Assembly: GCA_947502405.1 (NCBI GenBank)
Contig: CANMZT010000001.1
Location: 186,001 to 250,000, forward strand
Direction: 5' to 3'
Length of the DNA: 64,000 bases
Source: an uncultured Algibacter sp.
Lineage (GTDB): Bacteria > Bacteroidota > Bacteroidia > Flavobacteriales > Flavobacteriaceae
Shown here: in pieces, positions 16,359 to 24,177 of the stretch
How the letters are laid out: each line of letters opens with the position of its first letter
Numbering within the stretch: the first letter of the stretch is position 1
Position numbers and translations under genes: made by a program
Notes under the pieces: generated by a model
Databases searched by the model: none
Told to the model about the DNA's origin: nothing
What the model saw: the letters and a program-made list of their open reading frames with translations, nothing else

Positions 16359-17729
16359 CTAGTTTACAACCTCAACACTAACATCAACCAAATTATATCC
16401 GCCTCTGTCGTCTAAAAACTGAGTAACACCAGCTGCAGAGTTTATCACACCTTTACCAAACTGAACATCGTTTAGTTGTTTTACACGTCTCACGGTATTG
16501 TCTGCATCATCACTTACAGACGCATTACCGTTCATAGGCTGTCCGTTACCAAAACCTACAGATTGATCTTCTTCAGTACCAGAATCATATAGATAATTTT
16601 TATTTATATTGAATTCTGATTTTACAGAACCATCTTCGTTGAATAATTCTATGCCTGCTTGATTATTTGAGATAAACCAATCGTTAGACGAGATAAACAT
16701 TGTAGCGAAGTTTAAACGTTGCCCAGGAGCTGCTTCAATTTCAAAAGTAAGTGCCTCACCAGGAGCTGCAGGCGTGCTATTTCTCACAGCAGTTACGTTC
16801 TCCATAGCGTTTAAATAATCATAAGTAATACTTGGGTCTCCATCTTCTGCTAATTCTTCCAAACCGTTGGCAGTAGTAATAGCAGAGCCATTAGTAAATA
16901 GAGGTGATTGCTCTCCGTTATGTACATAAGCTACACCTGGAGATAACACAGACCATGATGATGACAATCTTAAAGGTGCGCCCGTACTTCCTTTTTCAGT
17001 AAACCAATTATAAATTGCCGCTGGAGATCCATCTTCTGCTAAACTTTCAAAACCATTAGCTTTAAGTGGTGCACCTACTTCGTATAATGCGTTGTCTTGT
17101 GTATGTACTACTAAAATACCTGGTGTAACAAAACCTGGGTTGTGAAGTGCCTCTCTGTTTGCTTTAGTTATTTTAAGTGTAAAATACTTATTAGAAGCAT
17201 CATAAGATAAATAAGCAGACATGTAGTTTAAAATATTTCTGCCTGTATCTCTTACCAAGTTATTGTCATCTGCTGGACCAGAATTTGGTGCCGCTTGTCT
17301 TGGAGCTGTATAAATGGTATTTGGAAAGTCTGTTAAAAACGCTTCGTCTTCTTCGCTTCCTGCGTCAAATACTTTTACATAGCTAGAGATATCTCCTGTT
17401 TTTGGAGTATCACCATCCCATAATTTAATACCTTGAGTTTGAGTTCCAAAAAACCAGTCGTTACTTTGTGCAAACATATTTGCAAAACTTAAGTATGTGC
17501 CTTTAGTAGCTTTAAAGTTTACTTCAAAAGTAGATCCTGTAGTAGTTAATGGCCCCTCGCCAATTTTCTTTACATTTAAGTAATTCATTGCATTTTTAAT
17601 AGTTACTCTAAATGTTGTTTTTTCTACAATTTCTGGACCCATTTCTATTACGCCTTCTTCTGAATCAGGTGTACAAGATGTTAATCCTAAAATTGCCAAT
17701 AATGCTGCAGATAAAATTGTTTTTTTCAT
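16359..17729 (-). CDS. Secreted lipoprotein with two spondin-N-like domains
   Basis: A 456-residue protein starting MKKTILSAALLAILGLTSC, a signal peptide with a lipobox Cys at residue 19. Two related domains follow, about residues 40-230 and 300-455. Both carry the spondin-N pattern: a TFRVTIKNA or LTFEIEA strand, the LSFANMFAQSNDWFF / LNFATMFISSNDWFI block, and an acidic FDAGSEEDE / YDSGTEEDQ loop. Spondin-N domains bind extracellular matrix or glycans in animals; bacterial homologues are uncharacterised. The stretch between the domains repeats a third partial unit (residues 215-300). It is monocistronic, with its own terminator. Confidence 0.8.
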   Translation of the reverse strand: MKKTILSAALLAILGLTSCTPDSEEGVIEMGPEIVEKTTFRVTIKNAMNYLNVKKIGEGPLTTTGSTFEVNFKATKGTYLSFANMFAQSNDWFFGTQTQGIKLWDGDTPKTGDISSYVKVFDAGSEEDEAFLTDFPNTIYTAPRQAAPNSGPADDNNLVRDTGRNILNYMSAYLSYDASNKYFTLKITKANREALHNPGFVTPGILVVHTQDNALYEVGAPLKANGFESLAEDGSPAAIYNWFTEKGSTGAPLRLSSSWSVLSPGVAYVHNGEQSPLFTNGSAITTANGLEELAEDGDPSITYDYLNAMENVTAVRNSTPAAPGEALTFEIEAAPGQRLNFATMFISSNDWFISNNQAGIELFNEDGSVKSEFNINKNYLYDSGTEEDQSVGFGNGQPMNGNASVSDDADNTVRRVKQLNDVQFGKGVINSAAGVTQFLDDRGGYNLVDVSVEVVN

Positions 17730-18296
17730 TTTTTCTATTTTTAAAATATGTTATTAATTATTGATGGTGCAAATAGACAAACAAAGTGTTGTTTCATTAC
17801 TACGAACTTTGGTAAACGGGAAAAATGACCCTTAAAAAGGAATTAATTGATGTAATTTAATTTTTTTACATCCCTTTATTTATGGAGATTTACAATGTAT
17901 TAAGGTATATGAAGCATTATTAGGGTGCTTATGTGTGTAGTATTAGATATAATGTTATGCTTTTTGAAATATATTGCTAGAGTAATATGGTATTTAACCA
18001 TATAGTTGGAATGTAAAAGTGTGATTTTGTATTAGCAGATGGAAATAGACTTAATTAGAAGTAAACATGAAAATATAACTAACCACATTTACATTCTATT
18101 ACTATTTAGGTTAAGAAAAATACAAATAGAACTGAATTTTCAGTGCTATTTATACTGACTTGCAAATACAAACAGTGAACTGTATTTAATGTTTGAGAAA
18201 ACGAATTTTATTTTGGTAAAATGAATGCTTATTCTTAAAAATTACTTCAATGCGAGCTGTAGAGTAAGAAGAGCAGAAAGTAATTAACACAAAAAA
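17730..18296. other. Gene-free stretch between two minus-strand genes
   Basis: About 570 bases of AT-rich sequence with no coding frame of note, no member of the repeat families and no recognised RNA. The part next to 17730 must hold the promoter of the spondin-domain gene; a TCTATTTG read on the minus strand near 17766-17773 matches seven of eight -7 box bases. Confidence 0.5.
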
Positions 18297-18341
18297 TGCA
18301 ATACTAGGCTTTTGTAATATTAACAAGAGCCTGGTGTTGCA
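18297..18341 (-). terminator. Terminator hairpin of the YceI/DUF5777 operon
   Basis: TGCAATACTAGGCTTTTGT and ACAAGAGCCTGGTGTTGCA pair as a long stem with a few G-T or mismatched positions around a seven-base loop. It lies 11 bases past the stop of the minus-strand gene at 18353. Confidence 0.7.
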
Positions 18342-18352
18342 TTATTATAAAA

Positions 18353-19240
18353 TTAAAATTGAATGTGGTATATGGCATTAAAGCCAAAAAAGAAATTACC
18401 ATCTCTGGTGTTAAAATTTCTAACGGTTTGTGTTATAAAACCTTCTTCGTTAAAAATCATATTATTAGTCATGGTAAATTGTAATAGCAAATCACTAACC
18501 TCCCAATTTACACCAAGCGCAAAAGCACCATAAGTCTTTACAGATGTTAAAGGATTAGCTACATAGTAATATTCTGAAACAATTGACACATGGTTATTAA
18601 GTTTGTAACGCGGACTAAACCCAACTGCGAAATGATTATGATTATCCTCACTAAAATTAGAGGATGTGCGGTGTATAAATGTTGGTGAAATTTGAAATGA
18701 GAAGTTTCTTGTGAATTTTCGGGCAATTAAAAGTTGAGTGGTAAATGCTAGCTTATCATAAAAATTATCTCTTTGTTCTATACCAACTATAGACCGTGTT
18801 CTGTAGGTGGCAGATTGCATAACAGATACACCAAAAGGTAAACCGCTATTATCTGTTTTTTGATGAACTAAACGTTGTTTTAAATAAGCATCCACGATGC
18901 CATTTGGTGTGCCAATTCCTAATCCTAAGGTAAGATTATCAGAAATACCATAGTCGGCGCCAAAACGAGCACACATTCTATCGGCTGCAAACGAGTTACT
19001 CGTTTCTTGTTCTACATTCCAATACCTGCTCATAAACGATAATTCGAGTGTGTTTTTTTTACGAGTTTCAAGAGAATGTCCAATAGAAATACGCGTACCT
19101 TTAAAAGTAGACATTACGTTTTTACTACTATCAGTTTCAATTTTATTTAGTTTATCAAGTAAACTCTGGCTAAATAGCGTTATTGGCGCAAGTGTAAATA
19201 TTAAAATAAAACGTTTCACTTTATATATCATACAATACAT
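18353..19240 (-). CDS. DUF5777-family outer-membrane beta-barrel protein
   Basis: A 295-residue protein with a signal peptide (KVKRFILIFTLAPITLFSQS) and then alternating amphipathic strands ending in a C-terminal aromatic residue (YHIQF), as in outer-membrane barrels. The ISIGHSLETRKKNTLELSF and ADYGISDNLTLGLGIGTPNG blocks match the DUF5777 family. An ATG three codons in (19231) is equally plausible. It is the last gene of a three-gene unit with an OB-fold protein and a YceI protein; such trios are frequent in Bacteroidetes and may take part in lipid or quinone handling at the envelope. Confidence 0.75.
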   Translation of the reverse strand: MYCMIYKVKRFILIFTLAPITLFSQSLLDKLNKIETDSSKNVMSTFKGTRISIGHSLETRKKNTLELSFMSRYWNVEQETSNSFAADRMCARFGADYGISDNLTLGLGIGTPNGIVDAYLKQRLVHQKTDNSGLPFGVSVMQSATYRTRSIVGIEQRDNFYDKLAFTTQLLIARKFTRNFSFQISPTFIHRTSSNFSEDNHNHFAVGFSPRYKLNNHVSIVSEYYYVANPLTSVKTYGAFALGVNWEVSDLLLQFTMTNNMIFNEEGFITQTVRNFNTRDGNFFFGFNAIYHIQF

Positions 19241-19760
19241 ATTTAAAACTAAATTTAACTTCTATTTTTTTTGAAATGTTTGGAGACAACAAAGCAGGAA
19301 CTTCGATACTATAATCATCTATAAATACATCAAGGTTGCCATCAATATTATATGAAGCTTTATCCTTAGTTATTGTTGCTTTAATTTCTACCGGCTTGGT
19401 TATGTTTTTTAAAGTAAAATCGCCTTTAATTATTTTAGTTTGTGTTATTGAATCTGGATTAAAGTCTTCAATAACACCTTCAAAAGTGGCTTTAGGGTAA
19501 AGGTCAGATTCAATATAGCTTTCATTAAAATGTTCGTGCATCAAGCTTTTTTCAAACACAAAAGCTCGCATTAAAATTTGAACAGCTATTTCATTTGTTT
19601 TAGGATTAAATAAACTTAGAGTTTGTGTGTTTTTAGCCTTAATGTTTTCTACCGCAGTATAAGAAAAAAAGGTAACCATACCTTGTCTTTCAATAAATTC
19701 GGTGTTTTGAGAAAAACCTTTAACCCAAATAAATAAACTTATTAATAGTATTTTCTTCAT
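19221..19760 (-). CDS. YceI-family periplasmic protein
   Basis: A protein of about 179 residues. The ATG at 19758-19760 gives MKKILLISLFIWVKGFSQ, a signal peptide, and is chosen over an upstream TTG. The mature part has the lipocalin-like YceI pattern: FFSYTAVENIKAKNT, a central HEHFNESYIESDLYPKATFEG motif and GDFTLKNITKPVEIKA strands. YceI proteins bind polyisoprenoids or other lipids in a beta-barrel cavity; the ligand here is unknown. It follows the OB-fold gene by eight bases and overlaps the DUF5777 gene. Confidence 0.88.
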   Translation of the reverse strand: MKKILLISLFIWVKGFSQNTEFIERQGMVTFFSYTAVENIKAKNTQTLSLFNPKTNEIAVQILMRAFVFEKSLMHEHFNESYIESDLYPKATFEGVIEDFNPDSITQTKIIKGDFTLKNITKPVEIKATITKDKASYNIDGNLDVFIDDYSIEVPALLSPNISKKIEVKFSFKYVLYDI

Positions 19761-19768
19761 GAATTTAG

Positions 19769-20194
19769 CTAAATAATTACGCAATTTAATAATATAATAT
19801 CTAATAAATGTCCTTTAACAATGCCTTTAACTACAATATTTTGCCCAACTTTTAAATGTTCTATTTTAATATCTTCTTTTTTTTCTAGTTCGCACATAAT
19901 ATGAAAGGTTTCATCTTCATGATTAATATATAAAGTATATACATTATTTTTAAAGTGAACCTCCTTAAGGATTCCTTTCACTATAATCACTTTATCTATT
20001 AAGTCTGCTAAATTGTTGATTTTATAGTTATCTAAAAGTAACTCAGAAGTAAGTGTTTTATAAGCGCGTTTATCATTAATAGACTCTTGGTGTTTGCGGT
20101 TTACATAAAATATATAAACAACTAAAAGCATTACCACTATTATAGCGGTACCTTTTAAATATTTTATGGTTTTGTTTTTGTGTAAATGCAACAC
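19769..20194 (-). CDS. Membrane-anchored OB-fold (tRNA_anti-like) protein
   Basis: A 141-residue protein with a transmembrane anchor at residues 13-30 (GTAIIVVMLLVVYIFYV) and a C-terminal OB fold around residues 55-135, with LIDKVIIVKGILKEVHFKNN and VGQNIVVKGIVKGHLLDIIL strands. The start is GTG at 20192-20194. Proteins of this type accompany YceI genes in flavobacteria. It is the first gene of the operon, divergent from the LytTR regulator gene. Confidence 0.7.
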   Translation of the reverse strand: MLHLHKNKTIKYLKGTAIIVVMLLVVYIFYVNRKHQESINDKRAYKTLTSELLLDNYKINNLADLIDKVIIVKGILKEVHFKNNVYTLYINHEDETFHIMCELEKKEDIKIEHLKVGQNIVVKGIVKGHLLDIILLNCVII

Positions 20195-20259
20195 GTGTTT
20201 ATTTTTAATTTATGATGCAATTTAAGTTATATTACATTCTCAAATAACAAGTAATATGG

Positions 20260-20290
20260 TAAAATGGAAATTTAGTGTTTAAAATGGAAA
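20260..20290. promoter_or_regulatory. Direct repeat pair, candidate LytTR operator
   Basis: TAAAATGGAAA occurs at 20260-20270 and again at 20280-20290, exactly 20 bases apart. Two direct repeats on one helix face are the known arrangement of LytTR binding sites. It lies between the OB-fold gene and the LytTR gene, and could control either or both. The link is inferred from position and spacing. Confidence 0.5.
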
Positions 20291-20368
20291 CATCTAAGGT
20301 TGTAGTTTTTAATATTTACAAACTATTAAATTATTTTAGCCTTGTTAGTTTTAAGTAAAAAAAAACGA

Positions 20369-21490
20369 ATGAAAAATTATAATATATATTTAGTTACAGC
20401 AGTACTTTTTTCGGCATTATATGTTGTTTTAGCATATGTTTCAATTCAATTAATTACTAAGGAAAGTACATTGATTTTATTAGATAACGAATTGCAATCT
20501 ATTAAAGCAAGATCAAAACAGCTTGCAATTATTAGTGCTGATGCATTTAAAATGGGAGTTGAAAAGCCGAGAATTGTAAATGATATTCAAAAGGGTATTG
20601 AAAATTTAGATGAAAGTAATTCGTTTATTTCTGTAATCGATTGGTCTGGTAGAATTATTTGCTATCCTGATAGAACAAAAGTAGGTACTATTGATACTAA
20701 AACAAATGCTATGGGTGGTAATATGAAAACGGACATAAACGCCACGGATTTATATAAACTTATCAATGATGACCAAACTATAGAGAATAATATTCAGGTT
20801 GCTAAACTGGAGTCTATTCCCGAGTCAGATCTAATCGTAGTAAGTCATATAAATGCATCACTCATCAAGAGTAAATTAGATGTTTTTAAAAGCAGATTCA
20901 GTTTCGTTTTTCTAGTATTAGGTTTAGTTTTACTGCTTATGCTGTTAGGTATAACCCGCCTTTTAAAGAATCATTATCAAGATATATTAGAGCAAAAATC
21001 TTCAGAATTGCAAGATAGTGTTGTAAACCTATCCAAACTTAATTTATCTTTAGAGAACTATCAAAAAAATATTGCAGAACAAAAAAAGGAAGAAGCAAAA
21101 GAAGTACAAAATGCCATAGACGATATTGGAGACTCAGCTATTAAAGACTTACCTAAAAAACGCCTATTAACTTATGTGCGAAACGAATTAATGCCAATTG
21201 CTATTGAAGATATATCATATATATATCTAGAAAATACAATTACATATATTATTAGAAAAGATGGTAAGCGTTTTACAGCCAACGATAGCCTAGATCAAAT
21301 ATATTCCTCATTAGATAATAAGCTATTTTTTAGAGCAAATAGGCAAATTATAGTATCAATTTATGCTATAGATAAGATTATAAAATTTGGAAATAATTCT
21401 TTGAAAATCGAAACAAAACCATCCTCAGAAATAGATATTATTATTGGGAAAAATAAAGCTTCTGCGTTTAAGCAATGGTTAGATTTATAA
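20369..21490 (+). CDS. Membrane-bound LytTR-domain sensor-regulator
   Basis: A protein of about 373 residues starting at ATG 20369 (MKNYNIYLVTAVLFSALYVV), preferred over an upstream TTG. It has a membrane segment at about 5-25, an extracytoplasmic cache-like domain (SVIDWSGRIICYPDRTKVGT motif), a second membrane segment (FVFLVLGLVLLLMLLGI), a coiled coil, and a LytTR DNA-binding domain at about 255-370 (ISYIYLENTITYIIRKDGKRFTANDSLDQIY, FFRANRQIIVSI). It would bind DNA from the membrane without a separate kinase. The neighbouring YceI operon is the likely target. Confidence 0.85.
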   Translation: MKNYNIYLVTAVLFSALYVVLAYVSIQLITKESTLILLDNELQSIKARSKQLAIISADAFKMGVEKPRIVNDIQKGIENLDESNSFISVIDWSGRIICYPDRTKVGTIDTKTNAMGGNMKTDINATDLYKLINDDQTIENNIQVAKLESIPESDLIVVSHINASLIKSKLDVFKSRFSFVFLVLGLVLLLMLLGITRLLKNHYQDILEQKSSELQDSVVNLSKLNLSLENYQKNIAEQKKEEAKEVQNAIDDIGDSAIKDLPKKRLLTYVRNELMPIAIEDISYIYLENTITYIIRKDGKRFTANDSLDQIYSSLDNKLFFRANRQIIVSIYAIDKIIKFGNNSLKIETKPSSEIDIIIGKNKASAFKQWLDL

Positions 21491-21556
21491 TTAAAATAAA
21501 TAAGTTTCCGGTAATTTCTTTTAAATAATCTCGACTGTATACTGCAAATTGAGAGT

Positions 21557-22843
21557 ATGAAATTGAAGAACCTTTGTGTAATTATAGTTGTCTTATGTTT
21601 TGGATGTCTATCAGCACAAACCAAATTTAAAGTAGAAAGCCTAAACTTTGAGGGGCTTAAAAAAACCAAAGCTAGTTTTTTAACAAGAATAGCTAAGGTA
21701 AAAGCAGGACAAGAAACCGATAGCACCATTGTTATTACAGATATTGAACGCTTTAAACGTCTAGATGGTATCGCCTTTGCAGATTATAAAGTAGAACCTA
21801 CAGGAGATGCTAGTTACAGAATAACCTACACCATTGAAGAGAACTTCAGTATTATTCCTGGCGTGCGTGTAGGGCAAGCCGCAGATGATAGTTTTTCTTA
21901 CCGCTTTTCAGCATTTGAATTCAACGGTTTAGGGCGTAACATTATTTTTGGAGGCTTTTTTAAAAAGGAAGTGTTCAATGCGTTTGGTGTGTTTTTAGAG
22001 CATCCGTATTTGTTTACAAACAAATTAGGTTTAGGTGTAAATTATATGGATGACAGTACACAACAACCTATTTTTTTTGACTCAAATGCTATTAATGATG
22101 GCACCGACTATGTGTTTACAAATAAGGGTTTTGAAACTATTTTGTTTTATGAATTAAACTTCAATAATAGATTTGAGTTTGGTGTAAGAACTTCAGAAGA
22201 AAGCTATGTATTAATACCCGATGAGGATGTAGAGTCCACCAATTCAGCAGAGCCAAATATTAGGAGAACAGCGTTTAGAGGCTCTCATGAATTTGTAGAT
22301 TTAGATATTGAATACCAAAATGTTTCAGGGTTCAGAAATCTTTTTGAAACTACTGTATTTAGTAAAAGTAACGCCTTTTTACAAACAGATTTCATCATAA
22401 ATAACACCACGCAGTATTTTAAAAGAATTGGTAGCAAAGGTAATTTTGCGAGTCAGTTACAATTGCAATTCAGCAACCCCATAGAAAACAGTGCTTTTGC
22501 ACCGTTGGTTATAGATAACCAATTAAATACGCGAGGTGTAGGTAATATTACAGACAGGGGTTCTGTCATTGTTGCCTTAAACAGCGAGTATCGCCATACG
22601 CTTTTAGAAAAAGGTTGGTTTGTGTTACAAGGCAATGGCTTTGTAGATGTAAGTGGTGTGCAACGTCCTGATGCTAATTTTGGAGATGTGTTTTCTCAAA
22701 ATACAACCCGTGTATATTCAGGTTTGGGTGTGCGTTTTATTCATAAATATATTTTTAACGCAGTATTACGCTTTGATTATGGCATTAATGTAACCGGTAA
22801 CGGCGCCAATGGTTTTGTGTTTGGTATAGGGCAGTATTTTTAA
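21557..22843 (+). CDS. Omp85/BamA-like outer-membrane surface-antigen protein
   Basis: A 428-residue protein with a signal peptide (CVIIVVLCFGCLSAQ) and one POTRA-like domain at about 25-100 (FKVESLNFEGLKKTKASFLTRI, DIERFKRLDGIAFADYKVE). The rest is a beta-barrel with FEFNGLGRNIIFGGFF and RFDYGINVTGNGANGFVFGIGQYF, ending in a C-terminal Phe. The barrel and single POTRA resemble small BamA/TamA relatives that insert proteins into the outer membrane. The gene follows the LytTR regulator by 66 bases on the same strand. Confidence 0.8.
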   Translation: MKLKNLCVIIVVLCFGCLSAQTKFKVESLNFEGLKKTKASFLTRIAKVKAGQETDSTIVITDIERFKRLDGIAFADYKVEPTGDASYRITYTIEENFSIIPGVRVGQAADDSFSYRFSAFEFNGLGRNIIFGGFFKKEVFNAFGVFLEHPYLFTNKLGLGVNYMDDSTQQPIFFDSNAINDGTDYVFTNKGFETILFYELNFNNRFEFGVRTSEESYVLIPDEDVESTNSAEPNIRRTAFRGSHEFVDLDIEYQNVSGFRNLFETTVFSKSNAFLQTDFIINNTTQYFKRIGSKGNFASQLQLQFSNPIENSAFAPLVIDNQLNTRGVGNITDRGSVIVALNSEYRHTLLEKGWFVLQGNGFVDVSGVQRPDANFGDVFSQNTTRVYSGLGVRFIHKYIFNAVLRFDYGINVTGNGANGFVFGIGQYF

Positions 22844-22867
22844 ACCTACTTTTAGTTTTAGTGCAAC

Positions 22868-22889
22868 TGCTAAATTATCTATATTAGCA
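22868..22889. promoter_or_regulatory. Palindrome at the Rrf2 gene start, likely autoregulatory operator
   Basis: TGCTAA (22868-22873) and TTAGCA (22884-22889) are perfect inverted arms 10 bases apart, ending two bases before the Rrf2 ATG. The -7-like TATATTAG (22880-22887, seven of eight bases) overlaps it, so a bound repressor would block initiation. The operator reading is an inference. Confidence 0.5.
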
Positions 22890-22891
22890 CA

Positions 22892-23305
22892 ATGCTTTCT
22901 AAAAAGACAAAATACGGATTAAAAGCCTTAACATTTATTGCAAGAAGCGGCGATGACGTTCCCGTTCAAGTGAGTGTAATTGCTAAAAGCGAGCAAATCC
23001 CTCAAAAATTTTTAGAGAGTATTCTGTTAACCCTTCGTAAATCAGGCATTTTAGGTTCTAAAAAAGGGAAACATGGCGGTTATTATTTGAGAAGCGAACC
23101 ATCTGAAATAAAAATGACCGATGTTATGCGTGTTCTTGAGGGACCAATTGCCATGGTACCTTGCGTAAGTTTAAACTACTATGAAAAGTGTGATGACTGC
23201 CCTGACGAACATAAATGCAGTGTGCATAAACTTATGATTGAAGTAAGAGATAGCACCCTTAAAGTCTTCAGAAATACAACATTAGCAGATCTTTCCGGAG
23301 TTTAA
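22892..23305 (+). CDS. Rrf2-family transcriptional regulator
   Basis: A 137-residue winged-helix protein: MLSKKTKYGLKALTFIA at the start, the SVIAKSEQIPQKFLESIL recognition region, and the GSKKGKHGGYYL wing. Four cysteines follow in the pattern C-n9-C-n2-C-n5-C, starting near residue 89 (VPCVSLNYYEKCDDCPDEHKC), which in the IscR branch bind an iron-sulfur cluster. The CymR branch of the same family controls cysteine genes and lacks these cysteines. The sulfate-assimilation operon starts 600 bases downstream, so control of sulfur or Fe-S metabolism is the best guess. Confidence 0.9.
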   Translation: MLSKKTKYGLKALTFIARSGDDVPVQVSVIAKSEQIPQKFLESILLTLRKSGILGSKKGKHGGYYLRSEPSEIKMTDVMRVLEGPIAMVPCVSLNYYEKCDDCPDEHKCSVHKLMIEVRDSTLKVFRNTTLADLSGV

Positions 23306-23309
23306 TTTT

Positions 23310-23418
23310 TTGGGCGTTACCCACACCCTTCGAGTCCCTCAGGGCAAGTGGGTCGGGCTTTCACTAGTCGCTCCTCCTGCGTCGGGAGCTCCACATGCCG
23401 TTCAATCCCTAACGCGGG
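23310..23418 (-). repeat. Dispersed intergenic repeat, copy 4 (subtype B)
   Basis: Reverse orientation: GGGCGTTACCCACACCCTTC at 23312 and CCCTAACGCGGGC ending at 23418. The middle differs from copy 3 (GTCGGGAGCTCCACATGCCG), showing sequence drift within a preserved architecture. Confidence 0.8.
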
Positions 23419-23836
23419 CTAGTTTGCTAGCATCTTTCCACATCGAATAACAGAAATCTTATTTGGATACATTCATGCTTGTTTTCAGATAATTAAGTGT
23501 TTTACAAAAGCCATGTTTCATTCAGAAAACCACTGAAAGCAAAATATATTTTGATTGAAAGTATACTAAGTAGCAAAGGAGGCGAAATCTCATGCTTCAG
23601 AGATGTATCATTGCTCTCCCGAATAATTATCAGAATCACTCTGTAGACATAGCAAGTTGTTGTTTATCAGATGTCAACAAATCCAATGAACACGAATATA
23701 TATAAAAAGTTTTTCATTATAGATTACACAAACGCTGATACCATTTCATAAATGATATTAAAACAAGGGGTTTTTGAAAGTTTTCTTCAAAAAATTCGTC
23801 GAAATACATCAAAATCCTAAAAAGTTCATACTGGGG
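23419..23836. other. Gene-free stretch before the sulfate-assimilation operon
   Basis: About 400 bases of AT-rich sequence with no coding frame of note. The only structure noticed is at 23572-23616: AGCAA pairing with TTGCT, and ATCTC with GAGAT inside, next to alternative GGAG/CTCC pairing. The promoter of the next operon lies beyond it. Confidence 0.5.
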
Positions 23837-23837
23837 T

Positions 23838-23866
23838 TTGCTATGTAAAAAAAAGTATTACTTTTG
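23838..23866 (+). promoter_or_regulatory. Promoter of the sulfate-assimilation operon
   Basis: TTG at 23838-23840 and a perfect Bacteroidetes -7 box TACTTTTG at 23859-23866, separated by 18 bases. Transcription should start near 23873, about 37 bases before the first ATG. Confidence 0.75.
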
Positions 23867-23867
23867 T

Positions 23868-23892
23868 AATCCCTACTAAATTGATAGGATTA
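23868..23892. promoter_or_regulatory. Operator-like palindrome at the sulfate-operon start site
   Basis: AATCC (23868-23872) and GGATT (23887-23891) are inverted arms around the predicted transcription start. CTAAATT at 23876-23882, six bases, then ATTA at 23889-23892 repeats exactly the pattern CTAAATT-N6-ATTA found at 22870-22886 in the Rrf2 gene palindrome. It is therefore a candidate site for that regulator. Confidence 0.5.
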
Positions 23893-23909
23893 ATATAAAA
23901 TAACGACAA

Positions 23910-24167
23910 ATGATTGCGCAAATGCTAGTTAAAAGTAAACAGAAGTCCACTTACAAGGAGGATAGTGTTGGAGAAAAACCAATAAGAAGTGTTGCAAAAG
24001 CACTTAGTTGGAGAGTGGTGGGAACTTTAGATACTTTAGTAGTTTCTTATGTGTTAACTGGTGAAATTTCAATTGCAGCATCAATAGCTTCAATAGATTT
24101 TTTAACCAAGTTAGTATTATACTTTTTTCACGAGCGTATTTGGAACGCTATAAAATGGGGGAAATAA
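23910..24167 (+). CDS. DUF2061 small membrane protein
   Basis: An 85-residue protein matching DUF2061: SVAKALSWRVVGTLDTLVVSYVLTG near residue 25, then SIAASIASIDFLTKLVLYFFHERIWNAIKWG. Two hydrophobic segments (about 34-48 and 52-72) suggest a hairpin in the inner membrane. The family often sits next to sulfate-activation genes, but its function is unknown. It is the first gene of the operon, 10 bases before cysH, so it should be made with the sulfate-reducing enzymes. Confidence 0.85.
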   Translation: MIAQMLVKSKQKSTYKEDSVGEKPIRSVAKALSWRVVGTLDTLVVSYVLTGEISIAASIASIDFLTKLVLYFFHERIWNAIKWGK

Positions 24168-24177
24168 ACTAAAAGAT

